Shown here: piece by piece, positions 22,815-34,300 of the stretch
Position numbering within the stretch: the stretch's first letter is position 1
Layout: the number at the start of each line of letters is the position of its first letter
NCBI RefSeq assembly: GCF_963169125.1
Contig: NC_084794.1
Span: forward strand, 111,390,358-111,454,357
Origin: Humulus lupulus
Taxonomy: Eukaryota; Streptophyta; Magnoliopsida; Rosales; Cannabaceae
DNA length: 64,000 nucleotides
Reading direction: 5' to 3'
Position numbers and translations under genes: made by a program
The notes under the pieces: generated by a model
The model's input: the letters and a program-made list of their open reading frames with translations, nothing else
Database searches by the model: none
Told to the model about the DNA's origin: nothing

Positions 22815-24280
22815 AAAATTTTACCTGAACAGCTCGGGATATTGATCGCGCATATTTGACTCCAATTCCTAGATCGCCTCCTCGACCTTGTTGTTCCTCC
22901 ATAATACCTTAACCAAATGTATGGTTTTATTCCTCAGGACCTTTTCCTTCCTGTTTAATATTTGGACTGGTTGCTCCTCACAGGATAGGTCTTCTTGCAA
23001 CTTAAGATCTTAGTAACTCAATACATGAGCCTCATCTAATACATGCTTCCAAAGCATCGAAATATGAAACACATTGTGTACTACTGATAATGATGGAGGT
23101 AAGGCTAGCCTATAGGCCACCTGACCATTCCTCTCCAGGTTCTCAAAAGGTCCTACAGATCTAGGGCTCAACTTACCCTTCTTCCCAAACCTCTTCACCC
23201 CTTTCAATGGTGAAACTCTAAGGAAGACATATTCTCCCACTTGGAACTCCACGTTCATACGATTCAGATCTGAATAGCTTTTCTGTCTACTTTGTGATGC
23301 GAGCATCCGAGCTCTAATCTTTTCGATAGCCTCATTGGTCCTCTGAACTGCTTCAGGATACAAGTATTTCCTTTCACCCATCTCATCCCAGTGAATGGGC
23401 GATCTACACTTCCTACGATACATCATCTCATAAGTAGCCACTCTAATGTCGATTGATAGCTGCTATTGTAGGAGAACTCTATCAAAGGCAAATACTTACT
23501 CCATGACCCATCAAAGCCCAAAACGCATGCCGGAAGCATGTCTTCCAGTATCTGAATCGTCCTCTCATACTGACCATCTTTCTGAGGATGATAAGCAGTA
23601 CTAAATTTCAACTGTGTACCCATAGCTTTCTGCAAACTTCCCCCAAAACATGGAAGTAAATGTGGGGTCCTGATCTGACATAATCAACTTCGGAGCCCCA
23701 TGAAGACGCACTGTCTCTCTCAGATAGAGATCTATATACTGGTCAACTATATAAGTCGTCCTCACTGGTAGAAAGTGAGCTGATTTTATGTATTGATCCA
23801 CGATAACCCACACTGAATCATGTTGGCCCACTGTCCTAGGCAACCCAACCACAAAATCCATAGTGATGTCCTCCCATTTCCACTCTAGGATATCTAGAGG
23901 CTGTAACTGGTCTCTGATGCTCAGCCTTGACCCGATGACACGTCAGGCACTTAGCCACATATTCGGTTACATCCCTCTTCATCCCAGGACACAAATATAA
24001 AGTCTTCAAATCCGGATATATCTTCGTGGTGCCTGGATACAAAGAGTAAGGGTAGTATGAGATTCATCCAGAATCTACCATCTAATAACAACATCCATCG
24101 GAACACAAATCTGACACTTGTATCTCATTAAACCCAGATCTGACACTGTATAGTCCCTAGCCACTCCAACTAGGACACCCCCTCTAATCTTCATCGATTG
24201 TGGATCATTCAACTGACTTTCCTTTATCCTCTCTAAAAGAGTAGACTTCCAGGTGATTTTGGCTAACTGACCCACCACTA
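22815..24280 (-). pseudogene. int: E1 integrase with chromodomain-like tail, degenerate
   Basis: Reads right to left: H2C2-type zinc region (CLTCHRVKAEHQRP, about 23930), core start MDFVVGLP with first Asp (23861), SDQDPTFTS with second Asp, YHPQKDGQYERTIQ with the Glu (about 23580), then a GPF-like SVGPFENLERNGQVAYRLALP and VFHISMLWKH. The tail (LVKVLWRNNKVEEAI) is the region that forms the chromodomain in Tekay chromoviruses, thought to steer insertion to heterochromatin. Frame changes at about 24040, 23840, 23620 and 23430 and scattered stops break it. Confidence 0.9.
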
Positions 24281-24935
24281 ACTATATCCCTGCTCTAGTC
24301 ATATCCTTTGCCAATTTTTTGGATATCTGCCTCAAACTACATAATTGTCCTAGACCTTTCCGACTTAAGGCATCTGCCATCATGTTGGCTTTGCCTGGAT
24401 GATACAAGATTTCGAAGTGATAATCCTTCACCAGCTTTAACCAATGCCTCTGTCTCATGTTCAAATCCTTCGGTGTGAAGAAATACTTCAGGCTCTTGTA
24501 GTCAGTGTACATCTCACACTTCTCCCCATAAAGGTAATGCCTCCATACCTTTAGTGCAAAGACCACCACTGCTAACTCCAGATCATTGGTAGGGTTTCCA
24601 TATTCATATTCCTTCAACTAACATGATGCATAGGAAATCACCTTCCCTGCCTGCATAAGAACACATCCCAAACGTTGTCTCGAGGCATCACAGTAAATCA
24701 CAAACTTCTCTTGATCTGTTGGAAGACTCAAAATTGAAACTGTAATCAATCGTTGCTTCAGTTCTGGGAAGTTGTTCTCACACCTATCTGACCACGCAAA
24801 CCTTAAGTTCTTGCGTGTCAGATCCATCAATGGGGTAGCAATCCTTCCACAAAGCACCTGTAATAACCTGCTAATTGAAGGAAACTTCTTATCTCTGAAG
24901 CATTCCTTGGCCTTGGCCAATCTCTAACTTCCTCA
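24281..24935 (-). pseudogene. RH: E1 RNase H, degenerate
   Basis: Contains FVIYCDASRQRLGCVLMQ (first catalytic Asp), a stop in the YASC-QLKEYE junction (about 24617), LELAVVVFALKVWRHYLYG (Glu), MYTDYKSLKYFF (Asp; family usually TDHKSL) and GKANMMADALSRK. Order and residues fit Ty3 RNase H. It removes genomic RNA during cDNA synthesis; this copy is split in two. Confidence 0.9.
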
Positions 24936-25600
24936 ATCTTAGTTGGCTCAACCTTGATTCAATCTCTACTAACAATGTGACCAAGGAAAGTCACCTGTGG
25001 TAAGCAAAACTCACATTTCTTGAACTTTGCATACAACATGTCTTCCCTCAGTCTTTGTAAAACAAACCTGAGATGTTGCTCATGCTCTTCCTCCGAGTGG
25101 GAGTTAACTAGAATATCTTCGATGAAGACGATCACAAATCGATCCAGATAATCCTTGAACACCGTGTTCATCAGATCTATAAGAGCTGATGGGGCATTAG
25201 TCAAATCAAATGACATGAATAGGAACTCATAATGCCCATATCTGGTGTGGAAGGTTGTCTTTGGTATATCTTCCTCCTTGATCCTTAGCTGGTGATAACC
25301 AGATTGAAGATTAATCTTTGAAAATGTAGTCTTTCCCTGCAACTGATCAAACATGTCATCTATCCTTGGTAAAGGATACTTATTCTTAATGGTTAGCTTT
25401 ATTCAGTTCCTTGTAATCAATACACATCCTTAGAGAACTGTCATTCTTCTTTACAAATAAGACTGGCTGACCCAATGGAGAGAAACTGGGTGGGATAAAA
25501 CCTAAGTCTAATAAGTCATGTAACTGTACCTTAAGTTCTTTCAACTCTGTTGGGTCCATTATGTACGGTGCCCTAGACACTGGTTCTGTCCCTGTTTTCA
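24936..25600 (-). pseudogene. RT: E1 reverse transcriptase, degenerate
   Basis: N-terminal part with [20 protein letters not shown] and [10 protein letters not shown], a frameshift at about 25385, then the finger/palm part [15 protein letters not shown]. The active site reads FIEDILV where the family has FIDDILV, so the first Asp of the catalytic pair is Glu. Thumb residues [22 protein letters not shown] follow. Both the frame break and the active-site change argue against function. Confidence 0.92.
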
Positions 25601-26213
25601 GTTCAGTAACAAATTCTATCTCTCTGTGTGGCAACAATCCTGACAAATCTTCTGGAAACACATCCAGAAACTCACAGATTAGTCTGGTCTCTTCTGGTCC
25701 CACTGGCACAACCTGAGTTGTATCCACCATACTGTCTAGGAATCCTATGAAATCACCTCGCAACAGGTCTTTAGCCCTTAATGTGGATATCATAGGTACA
25801 CGGGGTCCGTGCACAGTGCCGAAAAAAACAAAGGGATCCTTACCCTCAGGTTCAAAGGTTTCCATCTTCTTCTTGCAGTCTATAGTTGCCCCATATTTAG
25901 CCAATCAATCCATTCCCAAAATCATGTCGAAGTTATTAATAACTAACTCAATCAAATTAACTGACAACTCTCCGCCATCCACTGTCAGTGGTAGTGATCT
26001 AACCCATTTCCTGAAAACTACTAGCTCCCCAGTGGGCAGTAATGTTCCAAACCCCACATTTTAATAATCATAAGGCCTACACAATCTATCAATTATCCTT
26101 CTAGAAAAACAGGAATGTGTAGCACTAGAATCAGTCCAAACAGTATAAGAGGTTCCAACACTAGAAAGTTGACCTGTCACAACTGAGGAACTAGCCTCTG
26201 CCTGTGTCAATGT
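25601..26213 (-). pseudogene. PR: E1 gag C-terminus and aspartic protease, degenerate
   Basis: Minus-strand reading from the E4 junction: TQAEASSS, VVTGQLSS, then WTDSSATHSCF where the protease motif D-S/T-G-A is expected; the Gly is Ser. Later ILGMDWL-like region (with a stop at about 25905) and [18 protein letters not shown] precede the RT. The protease would process the gag-pol polyprotein. A stop (26060 area) and the motif change disable it. Confidence 0.8.
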
Positions 26214-26522
26214 TGTTGGTATTAAATGATCAAATCAAAGGTACGCAACGTAATATATAGACCTATTTTAATAAATATTAATACTAGTCAAGATCATACA
26301 CATATATAAATATTAATTCACATACAAAATAGATCTGAGATTACCTCTTGTAGCCTATCTAGTGTCCTTAAGTATTTTTGTATAAAATGAATGATTTTCC
26401 AATCCAGCAATCTGAAAGCTCACACCTTGATCTTCCAGACCAATCCTCAAACACACAAGGACATGTGTGGGCACGTATGATTCAAAAAGTTGATTTATGT
26501 GACTCTCAAGATGTACTCAACA
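26214..26522 (-). repeat. 3' LTR remnant of copia E4
   Basis: Matches the 3' 240 or so bases of the 5' LTR (48364-48600) and ends at the same TG. It also keeps about 70 bases (to the TGTTGAGTACATC block) that the 5' LTR has lost by a deletion at a TGTGT microhomology. Joined at about 26522 to E6 integrase, so a deletion removed the rest of the LTR together with E4's RNase H end and E6's 3' end. Confidence 0.85.
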
Positions 26523-27190
26523 CTTAGCTTGGTACCCATGGCTTGCTGCAAGCTTCCCCAAAATCTCGATGTGAAAACTGAACCTCTATCGAACATGGTC
26601 TTAGGGATTCCATGCAGTCGTACGATTTCTTGAACATAGATGTCTGCGTATTGGTCTGCAGTGTACGTAGTCTTGACAAGCAGGAAATGAGTTGACTTTG
26701 TGAGTCTATCCACCATAACCCAAGCCGAGTTGTGTTGCTTACTTGTTCGTGGTAACCCTGTCACAAAGTCTATGGCTATGTCTTCCCACTTCCATTCTTG
26801 TATACTAAGCAGTTGTAATAAGCCTGTGGGTCACTGATATTTTGCCTTTACTTGCTGGCATATTAGGAATTTGGACACATATTCTGCTACATCTTTCTTC
26901 ATTCACAGCCACCAATACAGTGCCTTAAGATCGTGAATCATCTTGGTCGATCCCAGGTAAACAGAGTATGGGGTAGTGTGTGCCTCTTCTAATATCTTCA
27001 TCTTAATTCCATGGTCATTCGGCACGCATACCCAACCCTTATATCTCAAGAACTCCTGTCCTGATATAGAGAAATTCGTAGTCTTTCCTTCTTTGATTGT
27101 AGCCATATGTGATAATATGTGTTATCATGCCCTTGTACGATCTATATATCATCTAGTAAACTCGACTAGATGGACAAGTTAGCCAGTTGA
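26523..27190 (-). pseudogene. int: E6 integrase, truncated
   Basis: N-terminal region (FLRYKGWVCVPNDHGIK, then KALYWWL) and zinc/core part follow with breaks at about 26900. Core: GLPRTSKQHNSAWVMVDRLTK, IVRLHGIPK, FDRGSVFTSRFW and QQAMGTKLS. It ends at about 26523 before the catalytic Glu block, at the junction with copia LTR sequence, so it cannot be active. Confidence 0.85.
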
Positions 27191-27780
27191 CCCATGAATA
27201 TTTCTAGCCCGACATTAATCAGCTCTTGCTGAAGCGGCTTTTCAATTCCGAATAATGTTGCCAAATTTCCATAACTGTTCCGAATTAGCGCATCTACAAC
27301 TACATTTGCCTTTCCTAGGTGGTATAGGATTTCACAGTCACAGTCTTTTACTAGTTCCAACCACCTGCACTGCCTCATGTTGAGCTCCTTTTGTGTGAAG
27401 AAATATTTTAAGTTCTTGTGGTCCGTATAAATCTCACACAGTTCTCCATATAGATAGTGGTGCCATAATTTCAGTACGAAGACCATCGCTGCCAACTCCA
27501 TATAGTGCGTTGGATAACATTGCTCATATTCTTTCAGCTGCCTGCAGGCGTAGGATATCACCTTGTCATTTTGCATTAGCACACAACCCAAACCTTACTT
27601 GGAGGCATCACAGTATACTACAAACTTGTTGTTGGGTGTTGGTACGCAAAGTACTGGTGCTGAACACAATTTATCTTTGAGCAACTGGAAGCTTTCTTGA
27701 CATTTATCCGTCCAGTTAAACTTTTTCTGTTTCTAGGTTAGATTGGTATGCAGAGTGGCTATCTTAGAAAAGCATTCTAC
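27191..27780 (-). pseudogene. RH: E6 RNase H, degenerate
   Basis: Reads FVVYCDASK with a stop near 27596, [62 protein letters not shown] and [11 protein letters not shown]. Catalytic Asp, Glu and Asp positions are retained; the stop and an earlier frame change break it. Confidence 0.88.
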
Positions 27781-28560
27781 AAATCTCCGCTAATAGCCTG
27801 CAAGCCTGAGAAAACTTATAACCCCTGGCGCATTCTTAGGTGTTGGCCAATCCTTCACAGCCTCTACTTTAGTTGGGTCTACTGCGACTCCATCCTTGGA
27901 TACTATGTGCCTGAGGAACACTACTTGTGATAGCCAAATTTTTCTTTTCTTGAACTTGGCATAAAGTTTGTGTTCCTTTAGTCGCATCATTGTCAGTCTT
28001 AAATGTTCCTCGTGCTTTACTTCGTCCTTGGAGTACACCAATGTATCATCAATGAATGCCACGACGAATTTGTCCAAATAATCCTTGAAGATCTGATTCA
28101 TTATGTGCATAAATGTGGGTGGAGCATTGGTAAGACAAAAAGACATAACTAGAAACTCGTAATTTCTGTATCGAGTCATAAAAGTTGTCTTTGGTATATC
28201 CTCTTCCCTTACCTTGAGCTGGTTATAACTGGATCGTAGATCAATCTTTGAAAATATACTCTTTCCTTGGACTTGATCAAATAAGTCATCGATCGGGAGT
28301 AGTAGGTACTTGTTCTTAATTGTCACTTTGTTCAGCTCACGGTAATCGATACACATCCGCATACTTCCATCCTTCTTCTTCACAAATAGTACCGGTGCCC
28401 CCCATGGTGAATGGCTTGGTTTGATGAATCCCAAGTCTAAGAGCTCTTGTAACTGCATTTTCAACTCCTTGAGTTCGGTAGGTTCCATCCGGTATAATGC
28501 CTTTGAGATAGGCTCGGTTTCCGATACTAGTTCGATTGTGAAGTCGATTTCCCAAGTAGG
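27781..28560 (-). pseudogene. RT: E6 reverse transcriptase, mostly open
   Basis: One open stretch (28488-27790, 232 codons) with [68 protein letters not shown] and active site [10 protein letters not shown], so both catalytic Asp residues remain. It ends [13 protein letters not shown], in the connection to RNase H. Among the longest undisturbed pol pieces in the window, although flanked by breaks. Confidence 0.93.
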
Positions 28561-29150
28561 GGGTAACCCTGGTAAGTCATCAGGAAATATTTATGGAAAT
28601 TCCTTTACAATGCGGATGTCTTCAACCTTTAATGGTGTTTCTTGTGCCACATCCATGACGCTTCCTAAGAATGTGTGACATCCTTTCTCTATCATCCTCT
28701 GAGCTTTGAGAGATGAGATAAATGGTGTCCGTAGTCTTGAAACCTTTCCCATAAAACATAGTTTCTGACCCTCAGGGGTTTCGAACGTCACTTGCTTGCA
28801 TCTACAGTCGATGGTTTCCCCATGTCTTATTAACCAATCCAGGCCCAGTATTACGTCAAAATCCTTGATTTCTAGCTCTATCAGGTCTCCTTCTAGCTCC
28901 GTGCCCTTGACTATGATCGGTACCCCTCATATTATTCGTGATGATAGAACAATTTTTCCCGAAGGCAGTTCCGTAACAAACCTAGTTCTAAGTCTTTCAA
29001 AAGGTTTTTCTAATTTCTCTATCATTCCTAATGAGATATACGAGTGTGGTTCTCCCGAATCAAACAATAATGAACATATATTATCGAGGATAGGAAGCTG
29101 ACCTGTGACTGCCTTGTTACTAGTTTTGACTTCTCCCTGGGTCAAGGCGA
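28561..29150 (-). pseudogene. PR: E6 aspartic protease and linker
   Basis: LFDSGEPHSYISLGMIEKL carries the D-S-G catalytic motif intact (about 29055). It is followed by VTELPSGKIVLSSRII, a region EGDLIELEIKDFDVILGLDWL typical of Ty3 proteases, and the linker VTFETPEGQKLCFMGK. A stop at about 28590 separates it from RT. Cleaves the polyprotein in the particle. Confidence 0.85.
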
Positions 29151-30318
29151 AGACTCTAGCTGGAACCATCTTCTTGTCCTTTTCTTCTGGTTTGAGCAAT
29201 GGACAATCTCTTTTCCGATGACCTTCCTAGCCACAATTGTAACAAACCTTGCTGTTTGCACGACAGTCCCCAGTATGTCTTTTCTGGCACTTGGAGCACT
29301 TAGGGTATTCAACATAATCAGGCCTGTTATTACCATTGTTAGTCTATGCTCTTTTTTCAGTGTCGGTCTGCTTATTATTAGGTTGCTTTCTTTTCTGCCC
29401 ATTATTGTTATGCTGGCTGTTCTTATTTCGATCATTATGAGTCTTATTTTGTTGCTTGGGTTCACACTTGCTTACCTTCTCCTTGATAACATTTTCTTGG
29501 AGCCTTTCCACCCCTATAGTCGTTTCTAGAACATCGGCGTAAGAAGTGGTTCCAAGGTTTGCTAGCTTGACCCCTAATTCAATCTTGGGTTCGAGTCCCC
29601 TGGTGAACTTGGTAACCCTCAAGTAGTCATTTGGGACTAACTCTAGTGTGAAATTTTCTAGTCGATCAACTACTGTCAAATTGCCCCGTTTCAGATTGGC
29701 AAACTCTTCCACCCTCATAGCGATGACTGTCGAGTTGTAGTACTTTTTGTGAAACAGCTCCACAAATCTGGCCCAAGTCATGGTGGTGATATCGTGAGTC
29801 TGTTGTACCAAATCCCACCAGATTCTGGCATCCTTTTTCAGTAGAGAAGAAATGCAGGATTTGCGATCTGCGTTGCTGAGGTTCATGTGTGACAAAATTG
29901 GCTCTACATTCCTGAGCCATTCTTTAGCCTCAAAGGGATTGGTTGTCCCTTCAAAATTTGTAGCGTGCTGCTTATGGAAACGCTCGCAGACTGGCTCTAT
30001 GTACTGAGCTGGATAGGGCACGTAGTTTTCCATTGGCCATCCCCCATACAGATATCCTCCATTCTTCTCTTCCCGAGGTGCTTGTGTCACTGGCCGAGGC
30101 TGCGGCTGAGGTTGCCGTTGTTGCTACTGCAGTAATTCTTCTACTTGTTGCCGTAACCGAATAATCTCAGCATTGTTGTCAACTGGAGATGGTGCATTTC
30201 TATTTGTAGCAGCAGTGGCAATGCGTTTCCCCCTTTTTCGGACCGGAGGGGCCTCGTGAGTCTCGTTGGCGGTGCTGGGGGCATTGTTGTTCGTGCATGC
30301 AGACCTTCAGAGCGACAT
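29151..30318 (-). pseudogene. gag: E6 gag, degenerate
   Basis: Starts at ATG 30318 (MSL then an immediate stop), reads EAPPVRKRGKR, NNAEIIRLRQQVEELLQ (coiled coil), a second stop, then an open capsid part 30090-29344: WPMENYVPYPAQYIEP, FEGTTNPFEAKEWLRNVE, KKDARIWWDLV, ELFHKKYYN. The C-terminal part has CSKCQKRHTGDC and a CCHC knuckle CYNCG-stop-EGHRKRDC at about 29215-29260. Three stops in about 390 codons; otherwise the standard Tekay gag. Confidence 0.9.
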
Positions 30319-30843
30319 CTTCAGCAAAGTTCTGATAGTCGAGAAAAACACGTTAGAACTTACCATAATAGTTTCTAAGGCAAAACTTAGTATAAGCAAA
30401 CATAACTCAGACCTATCAATTATGATTTCTTATGAGTGTGTTTCTATACATAGGCTATTAAGCCATCTTTATTATTTTCTAAGTCTATTTCTAACCACCC
30501 TATATGGCTTAATTCTCAGGCTTGAAACTTGCCATTGTTCCAAAGTTAACCATATTGAGGGAGGGCTGGGATCAGTAAAATCGTTCCCACTACCATGGCC
30601 CCCTAAACTCTCAATACAGAACCCGGTTCATTGATTTGTATCCACCCTCATCGAACTCAGTCATTATTTGTTGAATTTATTCTAACTTAATTATGATTTA
30701 ATAAAAACAAATTCAAAACAAAAAATAAATTCATACATGCCATTAAAAAATAACAACTTTATTCATTGATTTTTTTTCACTTATTACAATAATAATTCAA
30801 AATAAATAAAGAAACAATACTACTAATAACTAGGCTGAAATTT
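30319..30843 (-). other. E6 leader between extra ORF and gag
   Basis: Untranslated stretch shared with E5 (63246-63600), including the block around GGGAACGATTTTACTGATCC and a GGTAAGTTCTAAC sequence about 50 bases before gag that fits a 5' splice site. The shared conservation suggests a packaging or splicing role, which is inference. Confidence 0.6.
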
Positions 30844-31437
30844 CTAAAAATCAGGATCTTCTACATCTGACCCTTCATCTAGCATATGATCAGTTATTTC
30901 CTCATAATCATCAATATCATAAGCCTCAAAACGACCACGAGGAATATTCATTAGGATATTATTCTTTTGTTCATTGGTGAATTGAATCTCAAACCTATTG
31001 GTAAACCTAAGTATAAGAAAATAATATTTCATGGCTACCGGTAAGTCATCTTCATCATCTATAGTTTCCCATAATGCTTCCAAATGTGAAACCACATAAG
31101 TCACATCTTTAAAAAGTCTATTTACTAGCACACATTGTTCCATGGCTCTCATCATAATTTTCTTAGTGATTTGAAGGTGAATTATCTCCTTGTGAAATTT
31201 GACCAATCTCTGAGTGATTCTTTCTAGCACTTCTATTGTATCCCTTGGCTTTCTAACCCTTTTCAATGCCTTAATGGAACGAATATCTTGATAAGTCATA
31301 GCTCCATTCATTTTGACTGAAAACATAATGACTAGAACGTTATCTTTTAACATAAACATAATATTCATAACATAAACACTTACATTGATGGTTAGATCTG
31401 GAGCTTTTGCATTTGTATCAAGGAAAACTTCATGCAT
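30844..31437 (-). CDS. Extra ORF of unknown function upstream of gag in E6
   Basis: Open for 197 codons between the primer site and gag. The first ATG (31437) lies in leader sequence shared with E5; an internal ATG at 31311 (MNGAMTYQDIRS) gives 155 codons. Just before it sits a possible 67-base intron: donor GTAAGTG at 31383 and acceptor TTTTCAG at 31317, so splicing could place the internal ATG first. The product is rich in charged residues with predicted helical stretches (VLERITQRLVKFHKEIIHLQI) and an acidic end (DEGSDVEDPDF). No known domain recognised. It has no stop although gag and pol do. E5 keeps both flanks but not the ORF. It may be a captured host exon or a true accessory gene. 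Confidence 0.6.
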   Translation of the reverse strand: MHEVFLDTNAKAPDLTINVSVYVMNIMFMLKDNVLVIMFSVKMNGAMTYQDIRSIKALKRVRKPRDTIEVLERITQRLVKFHKEIIHLQITKKIMMRAMEQCVLVNRLFKDVTYVVSHLEALWETIDDEDDLPVAMKYYFLILRFTNRFEIQFTNEQKNNILMNIPRGRFEAYDIDDYEEITDHMLDEGSDVEDPDF

Positions 31438-31446
31438 ATGAATCGT

Positions 31447-31461
31447 GGCTCTGGTACCAAC
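31447..31461 (-). other. Primer binding site of E6
   Basis: On the minus strand GTTGGTACCAGAGCC directly follows the LTR end, a tRNA-Met type site with one change (ACC for ATC). Confidence 0.8.
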
Positions 31462-33253
31462 TGTAAAGATCCGACTAACTTAAAGACCTCAGACCTTTAA
31501 AAACTACTAAGACATACTACTATCTTTTGGATATATATAAAATAATAGAACTTTATTATAAAAAATCCAAAATACGGGATCACAATGTTATTATATAAAA
31601 TCATAAAAAAAAAAACAAAACCTTTAATTAAATGTTTAAATTCTAAATGCGGAAATCATAAATACATAAATAAAAGACTCACATGTCAACGTCATCCCCG
31701 ATCGATTCCCTCAGTCCATTCCTTTAGTCCTCTCCCAATACATATGCCAAAGCATCCTAGGATATGTCCTACCTTCCATGTTCATTTACTTGCACCATCT
31801 AAATAAAAAGGAATGAGCCTAATGCCCAGTAAGAAAAAACTACTAAAGCATAACTCATTACCATAGTATGTTATAGAAACCATCTACAGTCCTCTTGCTA
31901 CAATTTAGAGGTAGGTTTAAACACAACTATAGTCTACGATAATCATAAAAATCTTGGGATTTGCTTATTTTCTATCTAAGCAACCATATTTCCCAAGCAA
32001 CTACAAACATAAAAACAACATGAATACATACACATAGCATATAAACACAATCATAACACATAAATCTAACTTATTTTCCTTACAGAAAATTGGGGTATTG
32101 GAGACAAGGCGGGATTGGAAACTCCTAAAACAAACAGTAAAAACATAAGTTTCCTAAAGAAAAGAAGATCAAAAGAAGATCTAAACCATCAAGATAAGAA
32201 CTTACCAAAAACCTTAAGTTTCAAGGAAAATCAAACACCTAACCAAAAGCCTTTATAATGAGTTAGAATTTGAACTAAAAGAAAAAAAAAAAAAAGAATA
32301 TCAAAGAACTCAACTTGAGGATTAAGAGTACCTTAGATAGCTTAGAACTTCAATCTACACCTCAATACTGAAATCACACTCTAGCTTACTCCCCAAGTGT
32401 TTAGAAAAGCTTAGATTTGAAAGATTTTAACCCCAAAACCCTAGTGTTTCTCTCTAGAACGAATTTAGCAGCTTGGAGGCTCTAAGAAGTGTTTGAAAGA
32501 TGATGCAACTGCCTGAGTGAAGGGTCCTATTTATAGAGTTCAAGGAGTGAATAAATAAATGTATAAAAATGAAGTTTTCTGCTCAACAGATGCCCAAAAC
32601 TCGGTCAAAATCGTTCAAGAGTAAGTCCAAGTTGTTGAGGACTGTTTCTAGCTCGGATTCTATAGACTTTAGAAATATGCATGTGGAGCCGGCATATCAC
32701 CCCTATAAGCGATATATTTCCTCCCCCATAGTCCCGAGGCTCCGTGGTTTTGTTCGTACGAAGTCGACGTTTTTTTCGTATCATCATAGAGGATATATTG
32801 GCCCCTATAGCCACGATATATCGGCTTACGCGAATATATTAAACACATTTTTGCACACTTTCAGCACACTTGAAGTTGTTTAAACCATTTTGACTGAGTA
32901 ATACGAGATCCTAACATCTGATGGAAGGTTCTAGACTTCCTAGGTTTATCCTTGATTACTTTATTCATCTAAAATCCTTAAATCCTTAATAAACATACAT
33001 GTGACAAATGTCACATCCTTAATTATTCTATCTAAACCTTAGGTTATAATAAATAATATTTCTAGGACTATCTTCAATAATTAAACCTTATGCTAAAGTT
33101 AATAATTCTAAACTATAGGTTAAACTTATAAAATCCATAACTATCTGTATGAGTTTCCAAAAAAAATCCCGGCTTGAACCAATAACCACAAAAACTAAAA
33201 TACTATAGCACAAGCTACTACTATCTAACTAAGTAAAATCCCGAGACGCTACA
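31462..33253 (-). repeat. 5' LTR of E6
   Basis: 1792 bases, minus strand from TGTAGCGTCTCGGG (33253) to CGGATCTTTACA (31462). It shares the start region and hairpin TGACA-AA-TGTCA (32999-33016) with the E5 LTR, and the TTACTGGGC...GGCTCA...TGCAAGTAAA cassette (31785-31838). A pair of CCCCTATA..CGATATAT phrases occurs at about 32699 and 32799 in U3. Confidence 0.9.
32527..32536 (-). promoter_or_regulatory. TATA box of E6 LTR
   Basis: CTATAAATAG on the minus strand, at the same relative place as in E5 (58325-58334); probable core promoter at the U3/R border. Confidence 0.7.
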
Positions 33254-34300
33254 TTGAGAATGTGCTTTACTGCAATCCAATATTCCAAACCAGGAGTTGA
33301 TTGATAACGATGTACAATCCCAACTGCATAACATATGCCTGGCCTAGTACCCAACATAGCATACATTAGATTCCCAACTGCTAAAGCATAGGGATACTTT
33401 CTCATATCCTCTCCTCTTAAGGTGTCTTAGGACATTGTTCCTTAGAGAGAGCAATTCCATACCTGTTTGGTAACTGATCTTTCTTGTAATTCTCCATGGG
33501 GAATCTTTCAAGCACCTTATCTATACAATTAGCCTGAGAAAGTTCCAAGAGCTTGTTCTTCCTATCCCTTAGGATTTGGATTCTCATAACTTAGCTCGCC
33601 TTGCCCAAATCTTTCATTTGGAACTTTTCAGCTAACCACTTCTTCACATTCGACAATGTATCTACATTGTTCCCAATGAGAAAAATGTCATCAACGTAAA
33701 GAACTAAGAAAACCACTACTTTTCCTTTAATGTATCTATATACACATGCTTCATCGACATTCTATTCGAAGTCATATGTTTTAATTGTTTCATCAAAAGT
33801 GATATTCCAAGATCTAGATGCTTTCTTTAATCTATAAATGGATTTCAGCAACTTACACACCATTTGATCTTCCCTTTCTTTATGAAACCTTCTGATTGAA
33901 TCATATAGATACTTTCATCAAGATAGCCATTTAGAAAAGCTTTCTTGACGTCCATTTTCCACATCTCATAATCATTGGCAACCGCTATGGATAAGAGGAT
34001 GCAAATGGATTTGAGCATGGCCACAGGAGAAAATGTTTCTTCATAATCAACAACTTCTCTCTGAGTTTCACCTTTGGCTACTAGCCTCACTTTGAAAGTC
34101 TTTACTTTCCCATCTACACCTCTTTTCTTCTTGTATATCCACTTACACCCTTTGGGCCTAACATCTTCAGGTGGATCCACAAGCTCCCAGACATAATTAG
34201 AATACATCGATTCCATTTCTTGGTTCATGGCTTCTTGCCATTTCTCCTTTTCAGGATCATCCATTGTCTCTTTAAAGGTTAATGGATCGTCCTTGTCCGT
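33254..34300 (-). pseudogene. RT: Copia E4 reverse transcriptase and start of RNase H
   Basis: Open at 34399-33845 with RRSGRILRQPVRYEHEAHV, GCKWIYKKKRGVDGKVKTF, KMDVKKAFLNGYLDE; a frameshift near 33850 leads to SIYRLKKASRSWN and the active site YVDDIFLIGNN (about 33690), which keeps both Asp. Later stops and frame changes, then MRKYPYALAVGNLMYAM and GLEYWIAVKHIL, cut at 33254 by E6. Sequence and order match element A closely. Confidence 0.9.

Larger units (their letters stand above)
26523..33253 (-). mobile_element. Ty3/gypsy element E6 (minus), 3' end deleted
   Basis: 5' LTR 31462-33253, primer site, leader with an extra ORF, gag, protease, RT, RNase H and part of integrase. Inserted into the RNase H region of copia E4, whose reading (GLEYWIAVKHIL) breaks exactly at 33254. 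The 3' part of integrase and the 3' LTR are gone. Closely related to E5 at 56953-64000 in gag, protease, RT and leader. Confidence 0.88.

Noticed and set aside
30266..30634. 122-codon ORF on the plus strand
   Set aside because: Antisense to E6 gag start and leader; no domain.
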